From: Drechslerella dactyloides | Lineage: Eukaryota > Ascomycota > Orbiliomycetes > Orbiliales > Orbiliaceae | Length of the DNA: 64,000 nt | Assembly (NCBI GenBank): GCA_020064725.1 | Contig: JAGTWJ010000010.1 | Coordinates: 248,001-312,000 of the forward strand | Reading direction: 5' to 3' | In this document: positions 46,824 to 59,163 of the stretch, one piece after another | How the letters are laid out: the number at the start of each line of letters is the position of its first letter | Position numbering within the stretch: the first letter of the stretch is position 1 | Position numbers and translations under genes: made by a program | The notes under the pieces: generated by a model | What the model was told of the DNA's origin: nothing | Seen by the model: only the letters and a program-made list of their open reading frames with translations | Database searches by the model: none

Positions 46824-48890
46824 ATGTTCAAGAAGAAGCCGGCGGTAAGCCCCCTCCAGGCCATGTGCTATTGTATACATCCCGCCGCTAACCCCAAGTA
46901 GCTCAAGCCATCGGCACCCATCCGCTCATCGGATCGCCGCAAAACCGCTGCCCGGCTCATTCGTATGTTCGACCTCGCGCCATCCGTGACCGAGGACGAC
47001 TCTCCGCCGGACGACGCTGCTCCCCCAACCACCGACTCGAGCATCACTTTGCTTCGCTCTACGTTGTTACCCGAAAACACTTCCCATGCCAAGTTCACGA
47101 CAACTCTGGGGCCTGATCTTCGCCCGGTCAACGGCCTGATATATAGTGGCGCGCACCCGACGTCACAAATCCTCGACGATAAGGTTCATCCGCTGTGGGT
47201 GGCGAGCGGCGATGTGGAGGGAAGCGGGAATCTATACGATGGCTGGTTTCCTAGCGTCTATACGGCATGGGAACTGGCGAGCGATGGTCTCCTTCCGATC
47301 GTGTATACGCATGATGCGGTGATGGATAAGGTTTTTGGTGGCGCGGACTTGATGATGCCGGGTGTTGTTGGCGTAGTACGGCGGCAATCAGATGACGGGG
47401 TGCAGCAGGGCGCCCTAGTCGGTGTAGCAGATTACAAGAAAGAGAACGTGGTGCTGGCTGTGGGTATAGCTGAGGCCAATATTCCCGCTTCTGGAGGCAG
47501 AGGTGGGAAAGGCAAGGCGGTGAGGATACTGCATTGGGTTGGCGACGAGCTGTGGGCGCTGGGTGGCGGATTGACGCCTCCGGAGCGGTTAGCAGTCTCG
47601 TGGGGAGACGGGGGAGTCAGTGAGCAGGTTGGTGGGGAAGAAGCCGGCGGAGTGCCATTAGAGGCACAACGAGATGAAGGCGAAAGTTCTGGCTCCACGG
47701 CAGCTGAGAAACAGCCAAGCCATGGGCCTGCAGCGGATCGGGATGACGAGGGCGAGCACCCGTATCCGGAGCTGACAACGGCTGGTTCGTAGACCAATCT
47801 ATTGTCGACGAGAGGATCGCAATGCTAATGCTATCTAGAGGTTGACAATGCCTTCCGTGACGCCCTGGTATACTCGTTATACAATGTCCTTCAGTCGCCG
47901 GATCGGGTCTCCAATGCGCATCACGCGCTCAAATTTCCCCTCTCCTCCGCCTACGTCCTCAGCGAGCTCATCTTGCCGCGTCTACCCTCTGAGAATCCTG
48001 GCTACCACATCCAGAAAACCAGCTGGCGGAAAGTCCAGAAGATGCTGAAGCAGATGGACAAAGATAATCTTCTCAAGATTAAGGAGCGTGGAGGAGATGT
48101 CCTTGTCTACGCAGTAAATTGGGACTGTGACATGATTACATCTTTCACGCCATACCCAATCGACAGATCAAAGAAAGTGAGCGAAGGAAAGAAGCCAGAA
48201 GCATCCACGTCCGGATCTTCGTCGAGCAGCAGCGCGGCAACAGTGAAGATTCGCGAGCTGTATAAACCGCCCGTCAAGGCAGCAGCAATTTATGACATCA
48301 CAGAAACACCCCTGAAGGCATTCTACAACGCGTCGCAAGTCCGTGAGACGCTATATAAGTATTTCGCCGCGCCAACACCAACCGACGACAGCCTTGTCCT
48401 GCCGACAAATGCGCGCATGATCTCGCTAAACCCCACTTTGGCGGACCTACTCATCGATGATAGCCGCGATGTGGAGATTCTCCGTGCTGGTCGAGCGACA
48501 AGGGACATGCTGGCTGAGCGCTTCCTTCGCCTGCATGCGCCTTACTACAGTATTGTGCTGCCAAATGGGGAGGAATCTAAGCCTCGCGCCGGACAGCCGC
48601 CAAAAGTGGTTATAACCCTAGAAAGCCGCCAGGGCCGCAAAACTGTCACGAGAGTCAAGGGTATGGAGACCTTCGGTGTGGATGCTGGTAAGTTCATGGA
48701 GGAACTGAAGAGTGTAGCGGCGAGCTCCGTGACGAAGGGGCCAATCGAAGGCGGGGGCAAAGCAGCGGAGGGGATGGTCGAGGTCATGGTGCAGGGAGAC
48801 AAGACGGCCGAGGTCGAACGTCTACTCGTGAAGGCGGGTGTGCGGAAAGCAGATATAACATTAGACAACAAGCTGAAGAAGAAAAAGTAG
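46824..48890 (+). CDS. tma64: Translation initiation factor eIF2D / Tma64 (ligatin-like)
   Basis: Proposed exons are 46824-46844 (a 21-nt first exon), 46902-47784 and 47839-48890, giving 651 aa. Introns are 57 nt (GTAAGC) and 54 nt (GTTCGT, branch GCTAAT). The N-terminus M-F-K-K-K-P with a following S-S-D-R-R-K matches the eIF2D signature. A central PUA-like region is followed by the L-T-T-A-E-V-D-N-A-F motif that spans the second intron. Then comes a winged-helix/SWIB-type part (Y-H-I-Q-K-T-S-W-R-K-V), and last the SUI1/eIF1-like domain (about residues 557-640) containing V-V-I-T-L-E-S-R-Q-G-R-K-T-V-T-R-V-K-G. The protein ends in poly-Lys. eIF2D acts on 40S subunits, delivering or releasing tRNA and recycling post-termination complexes. 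The small first exon is easily missed by annotation. Confidence 0.93.
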
Positions 48891-51887
48891 AAATTACTTT
48901 AGATATATGGTCTAACATAGAGTTCTACAGACATATTAAAATATAGAATTCATCAGTTTGAGGGAGTTAGACCTACCGGCGGCCAGATAGTCAAAGAATC
49001 TAGCCCTGCTCATGTCAATATGCGTAAAGTACCATCTTCAAACGTGTTTATGTCCAGAGAGCCCTTAGGCCTTATGGAGGCCTAATTGGGCTTGAGAACT
49101 GATGCCAGATTCAAAAAACTTCGACGGCAAGCAAGCTAAAGATATTCATATTGTTCGTACTTGAGCTATAGCTCCTGATTTGAATATTCCTTAGCAAACT
49201 GCGTGGGATTGTGCTCTGCATAGTAACTTAATGCGTTCGCCAGCGACAGCTATCACTCGTTTCTTCCACGACATCATTTAAGTTCTTCCCTTGAACTTTT
49301 AGTCGTAGATTAGTACATCTTACTCCATAGTATACCAAGATTATATGCCTAAGCCAATTAAACCGCACTGTGAACAAATATATAAGCGTGTCGGTTACCA
49401 TTTGCTTATCGAGATATGTAGAGTCAATATATAAATTTCTAGAATAGGAGAACATAGCAAAATAGATGGAATATATACCAGTAAAATTCAAGCCTCGATA
49501 CCTGTGACACCACATTATAATATTATAATACGCTTTTGAACATGCTGGACTATGTTTAGCTGGCTACAGCATCATAATACTTTTCTCCAATAACACTCGA
49601 TGCCTAGTCTCATCAACCAAACGCTTCCTTGCCTCGATATGGCCGATTTTGTTTATTAGGTTCTCCGGTTTGCATCGCGGTACCAATGAAAGGTATAAAA
49701 TCTACCTACATCACCTAACTTGACCAAAAGTCGGAAAGATGGAGTATAGTTTACGAGATAAGAGAGGTGTATTTAAGATAATCCGGATCAATCTGGTATA
49801 TTCGGTATATGCATCAATGCCTTCTAGTCCTCGACAACCTTATCAATTTTGAAGTTACAAAAATTTCCTGTCTAGATAGCTCTTGGTCGGTGGGTTGCGT
49901 TTGCTTAGGTCCACAACATCCAATGTGTCTTTCTCTGTGTCCAGCGCTGGACATGCAGATTCCACACCTTTGCATCATGATGAATACTACAGGATGTCTA
50001 CAATGGAGACAAATCTAATTCCAGCTTGATGGTATGAGCTAAGTTCTTGTGGATATTTACTAAGTACATGCATCGAATTTGCAGAGTGCTGCGATATACA
50101 ATTCGAATAAATTCAAACATGAATATCGAAAACTGAACCCTGAACTAGTAGCATCGCCGATTGCCCTGGTCTATCGGCAGCAATGTCGATCCAGAAAGTC
50201 TGGACGTGTAAATAACGCGTTAAAGTTCTAGCTAAACATATTTCCCCTCAAGTATTAATCTTCTTTGTTAATGGCTTCAGTATTGAAACCCAGCCTGCGC
50301 ATAATTATCTAACCGGCCATCAAGAAATAACATGCCTATGCTTAGTCTCGGGGCCAGCCGCCGTATGCTAACTGATGCATACCGCTCAACACATACTTTG
50401 AATTAGCCAAGGTTCCGCTCCCGCAAGGAAGCAAAAAGCTTGGGATTTTTCAAGCAAGGGTACTAATTAATTTAAACTTCGGATGACGTCCAGCCGCGTT
50501 GGTTCACGGAGAAATATCACCATCTTCGAGGTGATACCGCAGCCTGGGAAGTGGTGCAGCAACGGAAGCAATAAGCTGCAGCCCACCCAAAAACCGTCGT
50601 TATTGAGGATCACGATGTCAATTGGCTTACGGGACCTGCAAGACCGTGCATTCCTCCACCCGTGTGAATTCTCCATTCAATACGCTTAGGCACTCTTGCA
50701 TATTACCGTTTTTCGAACTTCAAAGCTCCTCATTGCCGATTCCCTTACCGCTCCTCATGGGAAGCGTATATTCGCCTTACTACGACTCTTAATCACCGTA
50801 AAGCCTCGTCTCGTGCAGCAGGCGCCGCGTCCTCGTAAAGTCACTCGGATCAGTATGGACGACTTAAAATAGATTGGCCTCGAAATTACGATAAGCGACA
50901 AGAATCCTAACCCATTCTAAACTCTACCTAAAGCAATGTGAATGGAATCCTATTGGATCCTAGGAAGGAGGCCGGTATCCCAATCGCCAACCACCACTCA
51001 GAACTCGCCGTCCGTCGGCTACGCGAACCCCGGCTTTGACGCCCACTCCCGCGTCTCGTCCCGCGAATGCGATCAACTTTCCTTACCTCTGCGCGCCCCT
51101 GACCGGAACAACAGATAACGTAGAGAGTAGGCCAATATCCTCGCAGTCCTACTACGGGATATATACGTGCCTCTAACGTTGGAAATCTTATCCCTGAGAC
51201 CGATATTCCATATTATTTTTCACACGACACGTTGATCCCGCGATTAAGACCTTGGACGACCACTCTACACGTTTGAGATCTAACGGTACCTGAGTGGTCA
51301 CTGCTAGCTAGTTTGGTTGGTCGCTAAAGCCAGTGGCGCTACTACATGGTGATATTATATGACTCGTGATACAGCCGCGGCTAAACTCAATGTTCTACGA
51401 ACTGTAGAAGCCTTCACTAAGAGATGCACAATACTTTTCAGGTGCTTGTACGCGTGCTCCACGAAACGTGGTGGTGTGCGTGCTGTTAGTCTAGTGGTAC
51501 GAAAATTCGAAGGCTAGAACACAGGATGGCCCACACTTCGGGTGATACACATATAGACCGTCCGAACATGAGAGGCCCATTTTCTTTTATGTCTGACGCC
51601 GGCCAATTTACTTTGGATTTACAAAGCCACCCCTGCAGCCTCGTCTCGAGAAGGGCAGAGTGCTGCTCCTTATATGAGCGGCGTTTATTCAGATGTGAAT
51701 GATTTTGTGGTATCAGACTGTTCGGTGAGAAATCACGTCCACTATATGAACTCTTGGCAAGCCACGACTTCCCAAGAAGCATCTCTTGTCGGCTCCAGCG
51801 TCGACGATCTCGTTTTGCGGATTCATACACGTGAGGAGAGCTCCGGAGGATACTGCTACAGGATTCTCGCTACCTTCGAGGAAACGC
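48891..51887. other. AT-rich gene-free stretch
   Basis: Three kilobases with only short frames. Composition is visibly more AT-rich than the gene core to the left, especially 48.9-50.5 kb. No terminal repeats, transposase-like frames or RNA genes were recognised. This looks like the start of a more variable region. Confidence 0.4.
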
Positions 51888-51895
51888 TATAAAAA
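51888..51895 (+). promoter_or_regulatory. TATA box of the Cys-repeat protein gene
   Basis: TATAAAAA lies 157 bases before the ATG at 52045, with a C/A-rich leader between them. Confidence 0.55.
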
Positions 51896-52044
51896 GGATA
51901 CCGTTCGCCTACGTTGAGTATCTATATCTCCTCATCAACCAACCGGACAGATAGCAGCGAGCTGAGCTTCCGCAAAAGACTCTTAACCGTCAAATATAAC
52001 TTCTCAATTCTCTTACTTGGTGCTTTCCTCGCCTTGATCTCAAC

Positions 52045-53353
52045 ATGCCGATAGTCGCTGGATCAATCGCTCTCAGGTCAGTGACACGTTCTGTACCAAT
52101 AGATAGTAGCATTATTCTAACGGTTCTACGACAGCGCTCTCTTTCTCAGCGCTTACGCCCAGGTCTCGGCTCCAGTTGCATCAGCAACTTCCTCCAGCGC
52201 AGCCGGCCCAGCAACGGGATGCCCAGCGACCTTCAATCCACAATGTGCCTTTTGGATCAGGGGTTTCAGGGGTGAACCAGGGGCCTGCTCTGACCGCTGG
52301 GGTGTTGGGGCGACGTCGAATCAACCCTATGATATCTGCCCTGGAGGTCCTACTACATGCCAAGTTAATTCCGGGGCTTGTCGTTACAATTGCACATCTT
52401 CTGGAGCCTTTGGTTACAGCCAGTTCTGTAACCCCGTGGATATGACCGGCTCTACCACCGGCGTTAGTTGCAGTTTCTGCAACGGCGGTCTTGTGCTACC
52501 TAGCTCCTTATTATCCAGCTCGGCTACAGCTACAGCTACATCGACATCTGCATCGCCAACGTACACTACTCCAGTAACAAATGGATGCCCAGCGCCAGGG
52601 TCCTGGACCGCATCGTGCGCCTTTTGGGCTCGGAGCCGAGCTAATGGACCAGGGGCCTGCAGTAATACTTGGGGCCTTGTAGGGACGACGCCTCAACCCT
52701 TCGATATTTGCCCTGGAGGTCCTACCTGCAGCAGCAACCCTGCGGCTTGTACTTTCAATTGTACAACTACCGGTCTCTTTGGTAGCAGCACCTTCTGTAA
52801 CCCCACGGATCTCTCCGACGGCCAGTACGTCAGATGCACGGCATGCTCCGGTCGCACTCCTACGTCGACAGGTAGTACCACAGCAACTTTCTCCAGCTCG
52901 ACCCGGTCTGCAACGTCGACGTCCACCAATACTCCAATAACAAGCGGATGCGGAGCACCATCGGCCTGGACTGCATCGTGCGCCTTTTTTGCTAGGAGCC
53001 GAAGTGGTGGACCAGGGAGCTGCACGGACCGTTGGGGTCTTGTGGGGACGACACCTGAGCCTTTTGAGATCTGCCCTGGAGGTCCTACCTGCAGCAGCAA
53101 CCCTACAGCATGTACTTACAATTGTACAACTACCGGCCTCTTTGGCAACAGCACCTTCTGCAACCCCGTCAATGTCTCTGACGGCCAGTACGTCCGATGC
53201 ACGACATGCTCCGGTTCTGGCGGTAACAATAACACCCGTCCCACCCCCCGGCCAATTCCTCCTATCTCGGGGGCTTCTGCTCTATCAAGCAGTGGTATAT
53301 CAAGCAGTGCGATGGCACTTCTAGGACTGTTTTGCTTTATGTTTGCTTTCTAA
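52045..53353 (+). CDS. GPI-anchored protein with three Cys-rich repeats (416 aa)
   Basis: Proposed exons are 52045-52076 and 52135-53353, joined across a 58-nt intron (donor GTCAGT, acceptor CGACAG) that falls inside the signal peptide. The N-terminus is M-P-I-V-A-G-S-I-A-L then L-F-L-S-A-Y-A-Q. Three repeats of about 88-90 residues follow at about residues 39-127, 159-251 and 281-371. Each has ordered Cys spacing, a W-G-[LV]-[VG] element, I-C-P-G-G-P, an N-C-T site and F-C-N-P. Ser/Thr linkers separate them. The end is Ser/Gly/Ala followed by a hydrophobic M-A-L-L-G-L-F-C-F-M-F-A-F, a typical GPI-attachment signal. Repeats 2 and 3 are far more alike than repeat 1, including at the DNA level, so they come from a recent duplication. 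It is likely a cell-wall or surface protein; the repeat family was not recognised. Confidence 0.82.
52579..52856 (+). repeat. Coding repeat copy 2 of the Cys-rich module
   Basis: This 278-base unit closely resembles the unit at 52942-53217, with stretches identical for 25 or more bases (around the CCTGGAGGTCCTACCTGCAG segment). Each unit codes for one Cys-rich module. Confidence 0.75.
52942..53217 (+). repeat. Coding repeat copy 3 of the Cys-rich module
   Basis: Partner of the unit at 52579-52856. The intervening linker encodes Ser/Thr-rich sequence and is less conserved. Confidence 0.75.
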
Positions 53354-54728
53354 GCAGCCATCCATTAATGTAAGTCACTTCGATGGATCCCTTTAGCAGA
53401 CAGCGCTCTAACTCCATACTTGTGAAGATCCCAGCCTTAGATCGTATCAATCCTACGGCATGATGACTCCTACTACGATACGTCAATTAATTGATAATTT
53501 TTAGTCTTACAAATTCAATCAGGTTGCGCAAAATGTACTTTATTGGATACTACCAGCACTGTCACAGCATAGCATTATATTATTAGAGTCTACACAAGAA
53601 ACAATAGGTAGACTAACACAGAATAGTATGTAATATTTAATTATTGAAAGGCCACAGGGCAGAATGGACACCAGTTTTTATACCAATTTTCAAACGTAGA
53701 TTGTTGCTTGACTCGGCATGGGCTAGGTGATTGCCGGGAAAGGAAATTAGACTAAAGCGCATGGTCTTTGTACCCGTAGAATAAGGCCTCAGGTAGAAAT
53801 GATAAGACTGCAAAGCGCGAAGGCCTGATAAGGCATTTCGCGAATCATACCGATGCAAAATAATGCAACTCAGCTCAGAGCACGAATTTTATATTCTAGT
53901 GGCTGTTGCATGAGCCTTCCTCTAGCCATAGTTGCTACCGCTCAAATTGCTATTACATAGGCGACTAAGCATAGAGCGCATCTATTGACCCTGCCCTGAT
54001 CTAAAAGCTCGTCGGCAAATTCACGCCTGCGTGTAAATCCATCCGTCTCTCGATAGAACATGCTCTCCACATCAGGTGCCTAGTCCTCGAAGCTGAGAAC
54101 GCATTCAGTAGAAAATTCCTTCCCGGTACACTCTACCACGATAATAAATTTATCGATAATATCGATATCGCAGTAAACTTCGCTGCAGTAACGTCATCGA
54201 TCGCGTTCCTCGTTATCGTATATTCAACAAAAGTTGTGTTGGACAAACTTTCCTATCTGGCATGACTCGAAAAGTTCCGGCTGGCCGAAGCCTCAAATTT
54301 CGAGATGGCCTGACATGACCTCGTGAGATTCGTCCAGAACGTCCGCCGTTAGGTGGAGAGCCATCGTTGGTTATAATATTATCCGCGGCATCAAGGTCCC
54401 TTATCCTGACTCTCACTCGCTGTCGGCGACCTCCACTGTGCGCTTAACTAATCGTCGTACCAGGAAACCCGAACATCTCCTCGGAGACCCAAGGAAAATG
54501 GCATCACTGTGCAGACGTGCCGTTCCGGCAGAGCCGGGTAGCATCAAACGGGCAGGCTTCCAGAAGGCCTGTTACTGTATCCGGACTAGTGGACGTACTC
54601 ATTCGGCGCTGTTATGTAAGCTGACATCCAAGTGAAAAATCGTCCCACTGTCGCGTCGGACATTCCCGGAGTGAGGGCTAGAGATTTAACTGAAGCTTGC
54701 CAAATCGTGGAGTGCTGGATACAGGGCA
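53354..54728. other. Intergenic, no supported gene
   Basis: AT-rich sequence with only short frames. Nothing was recognised apart from an ATAATATCGATATCG-like run near 54150. Confidence 0.4.
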
Positions 54729-54736
54729 TATAAATA
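54729..54736 (+). promoter_or_regulatory. TATA-like element upstream of RCF2
   Basis: TATAAATA lies 248 bases before the ATG at 54984. Confidence 0.3.
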
Positions 54737-54983
54737 CGGCTGGGCGCGATCGCATTGGTGAAGATACCATCACATCATTTCTACCGTTACACACATATAA
54801 CGTAACTACCATACTTACTCCAGCATCTACCTTGCTGAGTAACGCCCAGCCCCGCGTCAAGTCGCTATCCTCGCGACTGCCAAATACCGACACCACATTC
54901 GCCAAGCACACAACCGCAAACTATATATTCACTCCCGAGCTCCGGCTTAACTTGGCTACAAAGTTAATTCACGCTCCACCGCT

Positions 54984-55759
54984 ATGAAGATTCTCACACA
55001 AGAAGAAATAGATGGTATGCCGCTCAAGCATCCCCGACCAATTCATTTAGATCGCTTCACTGACAGAATGACTTAGCGCATTATGCTGCCACAATCCGGG
55101 GCGGTATCAAAGGCGGCGTCGCAGGTCTCGGCATCGGCATCGCCTCCGCTTTCGTGCTGAACCGCCGCTCTGCCTTCTTCCGCTCGCTCACTCTCCCTCT
55201 AAAGACCTTCTTCGTCACATCCTCCGCGACCTTCGCGCTTATCGTCGCAGCCGAAAACGCCTCGCATTCCTACGAGGTGAGTCGCCACGCCGACTCTTCA
55301 TACAACGATGAGAACGCGCGCCTGCTTGCGCAAAGCCGCGAGTATATGTCCAGTAAAGAAAAGGCGATGGATTGGGGTCGCGAGCACCGCTACCAGATTG
55401 TTGGAGCTTCCTGGGCGGCGTCGATGGCCGGCTCGTTGGCATTGGTCTACCGAGACAAATACCTGACGAAAGCTCAGAAGCTCGTCCAGGCCCGTGTGTA
55501 TGCGCAGGGACTGACGTTACTGGTGCTGTTAGCGTCAGCGGCGTTCGAGATCTCGGACGCCAGGAGCGGGAGGAAGCGGGACGTAGTCATGGTGCCGGAC
55601 CCGACAGACCCGACGGGCAAACGGATGGTCGAACGGAAGATACATCATGAGCAGTACAAGGGGCAAGACTTGTGGATGGATATGGTTCGTGGCGAGGAAG
55701 AACGGATGAAGAGGAGGAAGGAAGAAGAAGCCGCCAAGGCAATGCAAGAGAGCAAATAG
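54984..55759 (+). CDS. rcf2: Respiratory supercomplex factor 2 (Rcf2), HIG1-domain protein
   Basis: Proposed exons are 54984-55014 and 55077-55759, giving 237 aa. The 62-nt intron (donor GTATGC, acceptor CTTAG) leaves a 31-nt first exon coding M-K-I-L-T-Q-E-E-I-D, the conserved Rcf2 start. Two N-terminal hydrophobic segments (about residues 18-37 and 47-69) are followed by a HIG1 domain (about 98-170) with two TM helices. Between them lies V-Q-A-R-V-Y-A-Q, which fits the HIG1-family (I/V)-(H/Q)-x-R-x3-Q motif. The C-terminus is a charged Glu/Lys/Arg helix. Rcf2 lies in the inner mitochondrial membrane, binds cytochrome oxidase and aids the bc1-oxidase supercomplex. Annotation that starts at the later Met would miss the first conserved segment. 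Confidence 0.92.
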
Positions 55760-57374
55760 ACCGATATATCGCGTCACAAGCAGTTTTACTGAACAGCCGA
55801 AATTGCAATAAGGTGAGAGGATTTGAGCATCGTCCTTCGGGGTATAATGCATGGTCAGTCTGAGATATCGCCACTACGGGTAGAAAATCTTACATGTATA
55901 TACATAGTTGGTTACTTGGCTTTATAATATAATAGGCGCAGGAAGGGGTCTTCATTCTGTTTATACCTGTATATACAATGTATCGCAACTTGTCTCATAA
56001 ATTGGAAACTACAGAGCTCCGCGGAGCAAGTCATTCCAGCTGGAAAGAAACTATCAATGCTGGCGAGGCGTTATGGTCCTTAGCGATATAGTATTAATAT
56101 GCTGCTCCTTCGGCTGACAATGGTCCAAGCGAATTTGTGTAACTTCGGCCGAAGACAGCAACACGGAGCATCATGCAGTATAGTTAAAGCAGCCTCTGAG
56201 ATATATCCCATTCAGAAAAATCAAATCCCGGTAGGCAGAGTTGCCTTGCATAATAAAATATCGTATCTTGGGATCTGGCTTTGCATTTTTGTTCGCGCAT
56301 TAAGTCTAAGATACTAGGCAAGGCGCATGCATAGCCGGCGAGGCTCGTGGAATCGGAACCATCTTGAGACGGCGAGGTAGGGATCCGTATCCTATGAAAG
56401 AACTTGCGCTTGCCAATCAACTGCAAACGCAGACGAAATTGAAGCGCAAGCTGCGCCATTTAGTTTGGATGACGTGTCACCGACAAGCCTGACATTCCTG
56501 CAGAATGCATCATCGACCCCGTGAGGCAACCGGATTCGTCCACGTTAGCAGCAGTTTTGCAAGCATGAACTATCTAGGCAGAGATATTTCGACACAAATG
56601 CACATGTATGTGCTGGCAGCACGGCAGCAAACACACAGATACCGTCATTCGATCGCTAAGTTTTACCAGGTATGCGTCCATATGCAAATAACCAGGAAAA
56701 TGCAATGGAGGAGCAGAATATACATCGGCCAATGATGTATTCTCACGTGATATCCAATATCAATTCTCTATCATATCGCGGTCTTGCTTTATGTATATAT
56801 TCGAGAACGTTGCACCTTTTTAATTCTCTATAAAGCCGTTCAATATTGATATCAACGCCACAGTTGCTATACCTCGAATCTTTCCAACCACGAAGAGTAA
56901 AGGTGGCCATCCAGGTTTGAAAAGGGGAATAATAATGAATGGGCTCCAGCTTTACCAGGAACCCAGTGCGAGTAAACCAAATTTAATGGGCTACACCTCC
57001 TATTCTGATGCATGGCTTTCCAACGCCCTGATATATCCTTTCTTTGATACATCCTTTTTTTTGTTTACTACCTTCTCTATTTAAATCTCGTTCTAAAAAT
57101 ACATGTATATCAATATATAATGAAATTGAAATACTAATAACGCCCATGTCTTCTAAAACGCCGATCCAACTGGAAGTTTTTCTAGCTGTATGCCAGCTGG
57201 CTGTCTGATGATGCCGGCTCAGAAGATTATAGGAAGGCATGCACCTGTACAACATGATGTTAATGGCAAATCGCCGGGTATAAATATAGAGAACCGAGAA
57301 GCCGGCCGGGTATATCAAATGTAAGACTACCCGTCAACAGTCAAACCAAAAGAACCAGCTAATGTGAGAGTAAA
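55760..57374. other. Intergenic, no supported gene
   Basis: AT-rich flank between RCF2 and the protease gene, which points toward it. Short frames only. Confidence 0.4.
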
Positions 57375-59163
57375 TTAGGGATTCATAAGGCTATCATGGC
57401 TGATAAACTCCTCTTTGAACTCTTCAGGATTGAATACGTTCGACCGACGGATGCGACTCAGGACGCCATGCATCTTTCGATATTCCCGCAGCATGAGTGC
57501 ATCTTGGGGCCGGCTAGATGCTATCTGCAGCAAAGCAGCACAGACACCGGCAAGAATAGCGGCAGAGAACGACGTCCCAGACTTCAACATAGTAGACTTG
57601 CCTGGAGCGCTTGTCCATGGAAGTACAAGATTCTCACCAAGGATATACAAAGGCGCATCGTTCTTGTTATTCAAACTGGCACTGAATTTTGATTTGTTAC
57701 CCAGATGGTCCGAAGAGCATGCTGCGATCACGCTATCATAGTCTGCCGGATATGTAGCGCAACTATCTCCTTCGTTTCCGGCGGCTGCGATAATGAGGAT
57801 CTTCCTGTTGAGTGCAACTTGGACGGCACGACTCAACTCGGGATTGTCCTCCAGGAAGCCAATAGGTATGACGATAAGCTGGAATCGGATGCCGTCGGGT
57901 TCATCGTGTTCCTTGACCGCAGCAAGGATTGCCTGTGTCAATGTTTGATGTCAGCACAGGTTCTGTACAGAGCGTCATAGAAGCAGTTTCGCATGGAAAG
58001 CCCCGTTATTGGTTAAATGTATAGCTCCTGGCTTACCTGTGCGATATTTTGTGCAAGAGGGGGGTTTTCTTTTCCTCCTGCGCAGACTCTACCGGAGTAG
58101 ATGATGGCACCCTGGGTTACCGATGCAATTATAAACGCACAGGCGGTTCCGTGGCCATTCGTATCTTTCAGCGAATTTACGTCGTCCATGTCGAAGGTCC
58201 TCCAAGGCTTGATCTGCCCATCTTTCACAAATTCCTCTAAAAGTTTGTGCTCCGCTTGAATTCCACTGTCCAGAAGAAGAACCGGAGTGGGCGACTGTGT
58301 GTCCGGGTCGAAGTCGACCAGCGCCGGGGCTTTTTCATGTATATTCTTGAGGAAAGGATCAAAATGATCGATTCTAATACAGTATCGGAACAGCGATTCA
58401 GTTAGCTTGAGGTGTACTGGCCGGGATTGCCATATAGGGAACACAATATGAGACCGCCTACGCACTCTCTGCTTGAGTCCTTTACGTCGTGCATAGATCC
58501 CATGACTGGTGGACTCTCTACATACGACTTCGCGCGAGATCTCGATTCAGGACAGGCAGCGGCACCCTCCAGACTTGTCGGTGTCGCTTGAGCTGGAGTT
58601 GAGGCTTGCCTCGGAGTGACCTCAGTAACTGGTGTGGGTAAAGAGAGCCCTTGAGACTGTGTCTCAGGTGTAGGCGTGCTCGTGCCTATGACGTGCACTC
58701 GGACGTCAAGAACATTTCCCGCAACATTACTTATACCTGCGGAATGCCGAGCATCGTCTGCTGCTGTACCAGTTAACATAATCGGCTGTTGCTGTCTATG
58801 AAAGCAGCGTCTGCGACGCTTGAGGAACCAATATATAGCAACTCCGATGATTATAGACAAGAGGACACCACCCGCAGCACTCCCAGCAACTATCGCCAGT
58901 GTCTTCACGATATCCTGCAGCTGGGTGTCAGCGTTCGATTCCCTCTTCGCCACTTCGCTGCCGAAAACAGGGGTGTTCTCCGAAACCCTAAACCTCGGTG
59001 GCTCAGAACGAGCATTGACATCTCGAGGACCAGAGGTTCTCCTATGAGCACTTCCTTCTAAAGTAGAGGTTTTGAAGTCGCGCAGCGCAAATGGGAACAA
59101 TGTGAGGAAGACGACGACGGTTGCTATGTAAACTATGCCCCAACGACGAGATACAAGCCTCAT
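57375..59163 (-). CDS. Membrane-anchored subtilisin-like (S8) serine protease, HET-Q2-like candidate (530 aa)
   Basis: Proposed exons on the minus strand are 59163-58466, 58373-58037 and 57932-57375. Introns are 93 nt (donor GTGCGT, branch CTAAC) and 104 nt (donor GTAAGC, acceptor CACAG); the total of 1593 nt keeps frame. The N-terminal 232 residues hold two predicted TM segments (about 8-27 and 88-114, the second followed by R-R-R-R) and a Pro/Thr-rich linker. The S8 domain follows, with Asp about 268 in L-L-L-D-S-G-I, His about 307 in N-G-H-G-T, the oxyanion Asn about 398 in A-A-G-N-E-G, and Ser about 466 in S-G-T-S-F-S. All are present, so it should be active. No propeptide is obvious. It is transcribed away from the gasdermin-like gene at 61131. 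Alternative: the TM part and the protease are two genes, since the first exon would read into a stop at 58402 without splicing. Confidence 0.82.

Noticed and set aside
57375..58465. Treating the S8 protease as a fragmentary pseudogene
   Set aside because: Two introns with proper sites restore one frame with all catalytic residues. Apparent stops fall only within introns.
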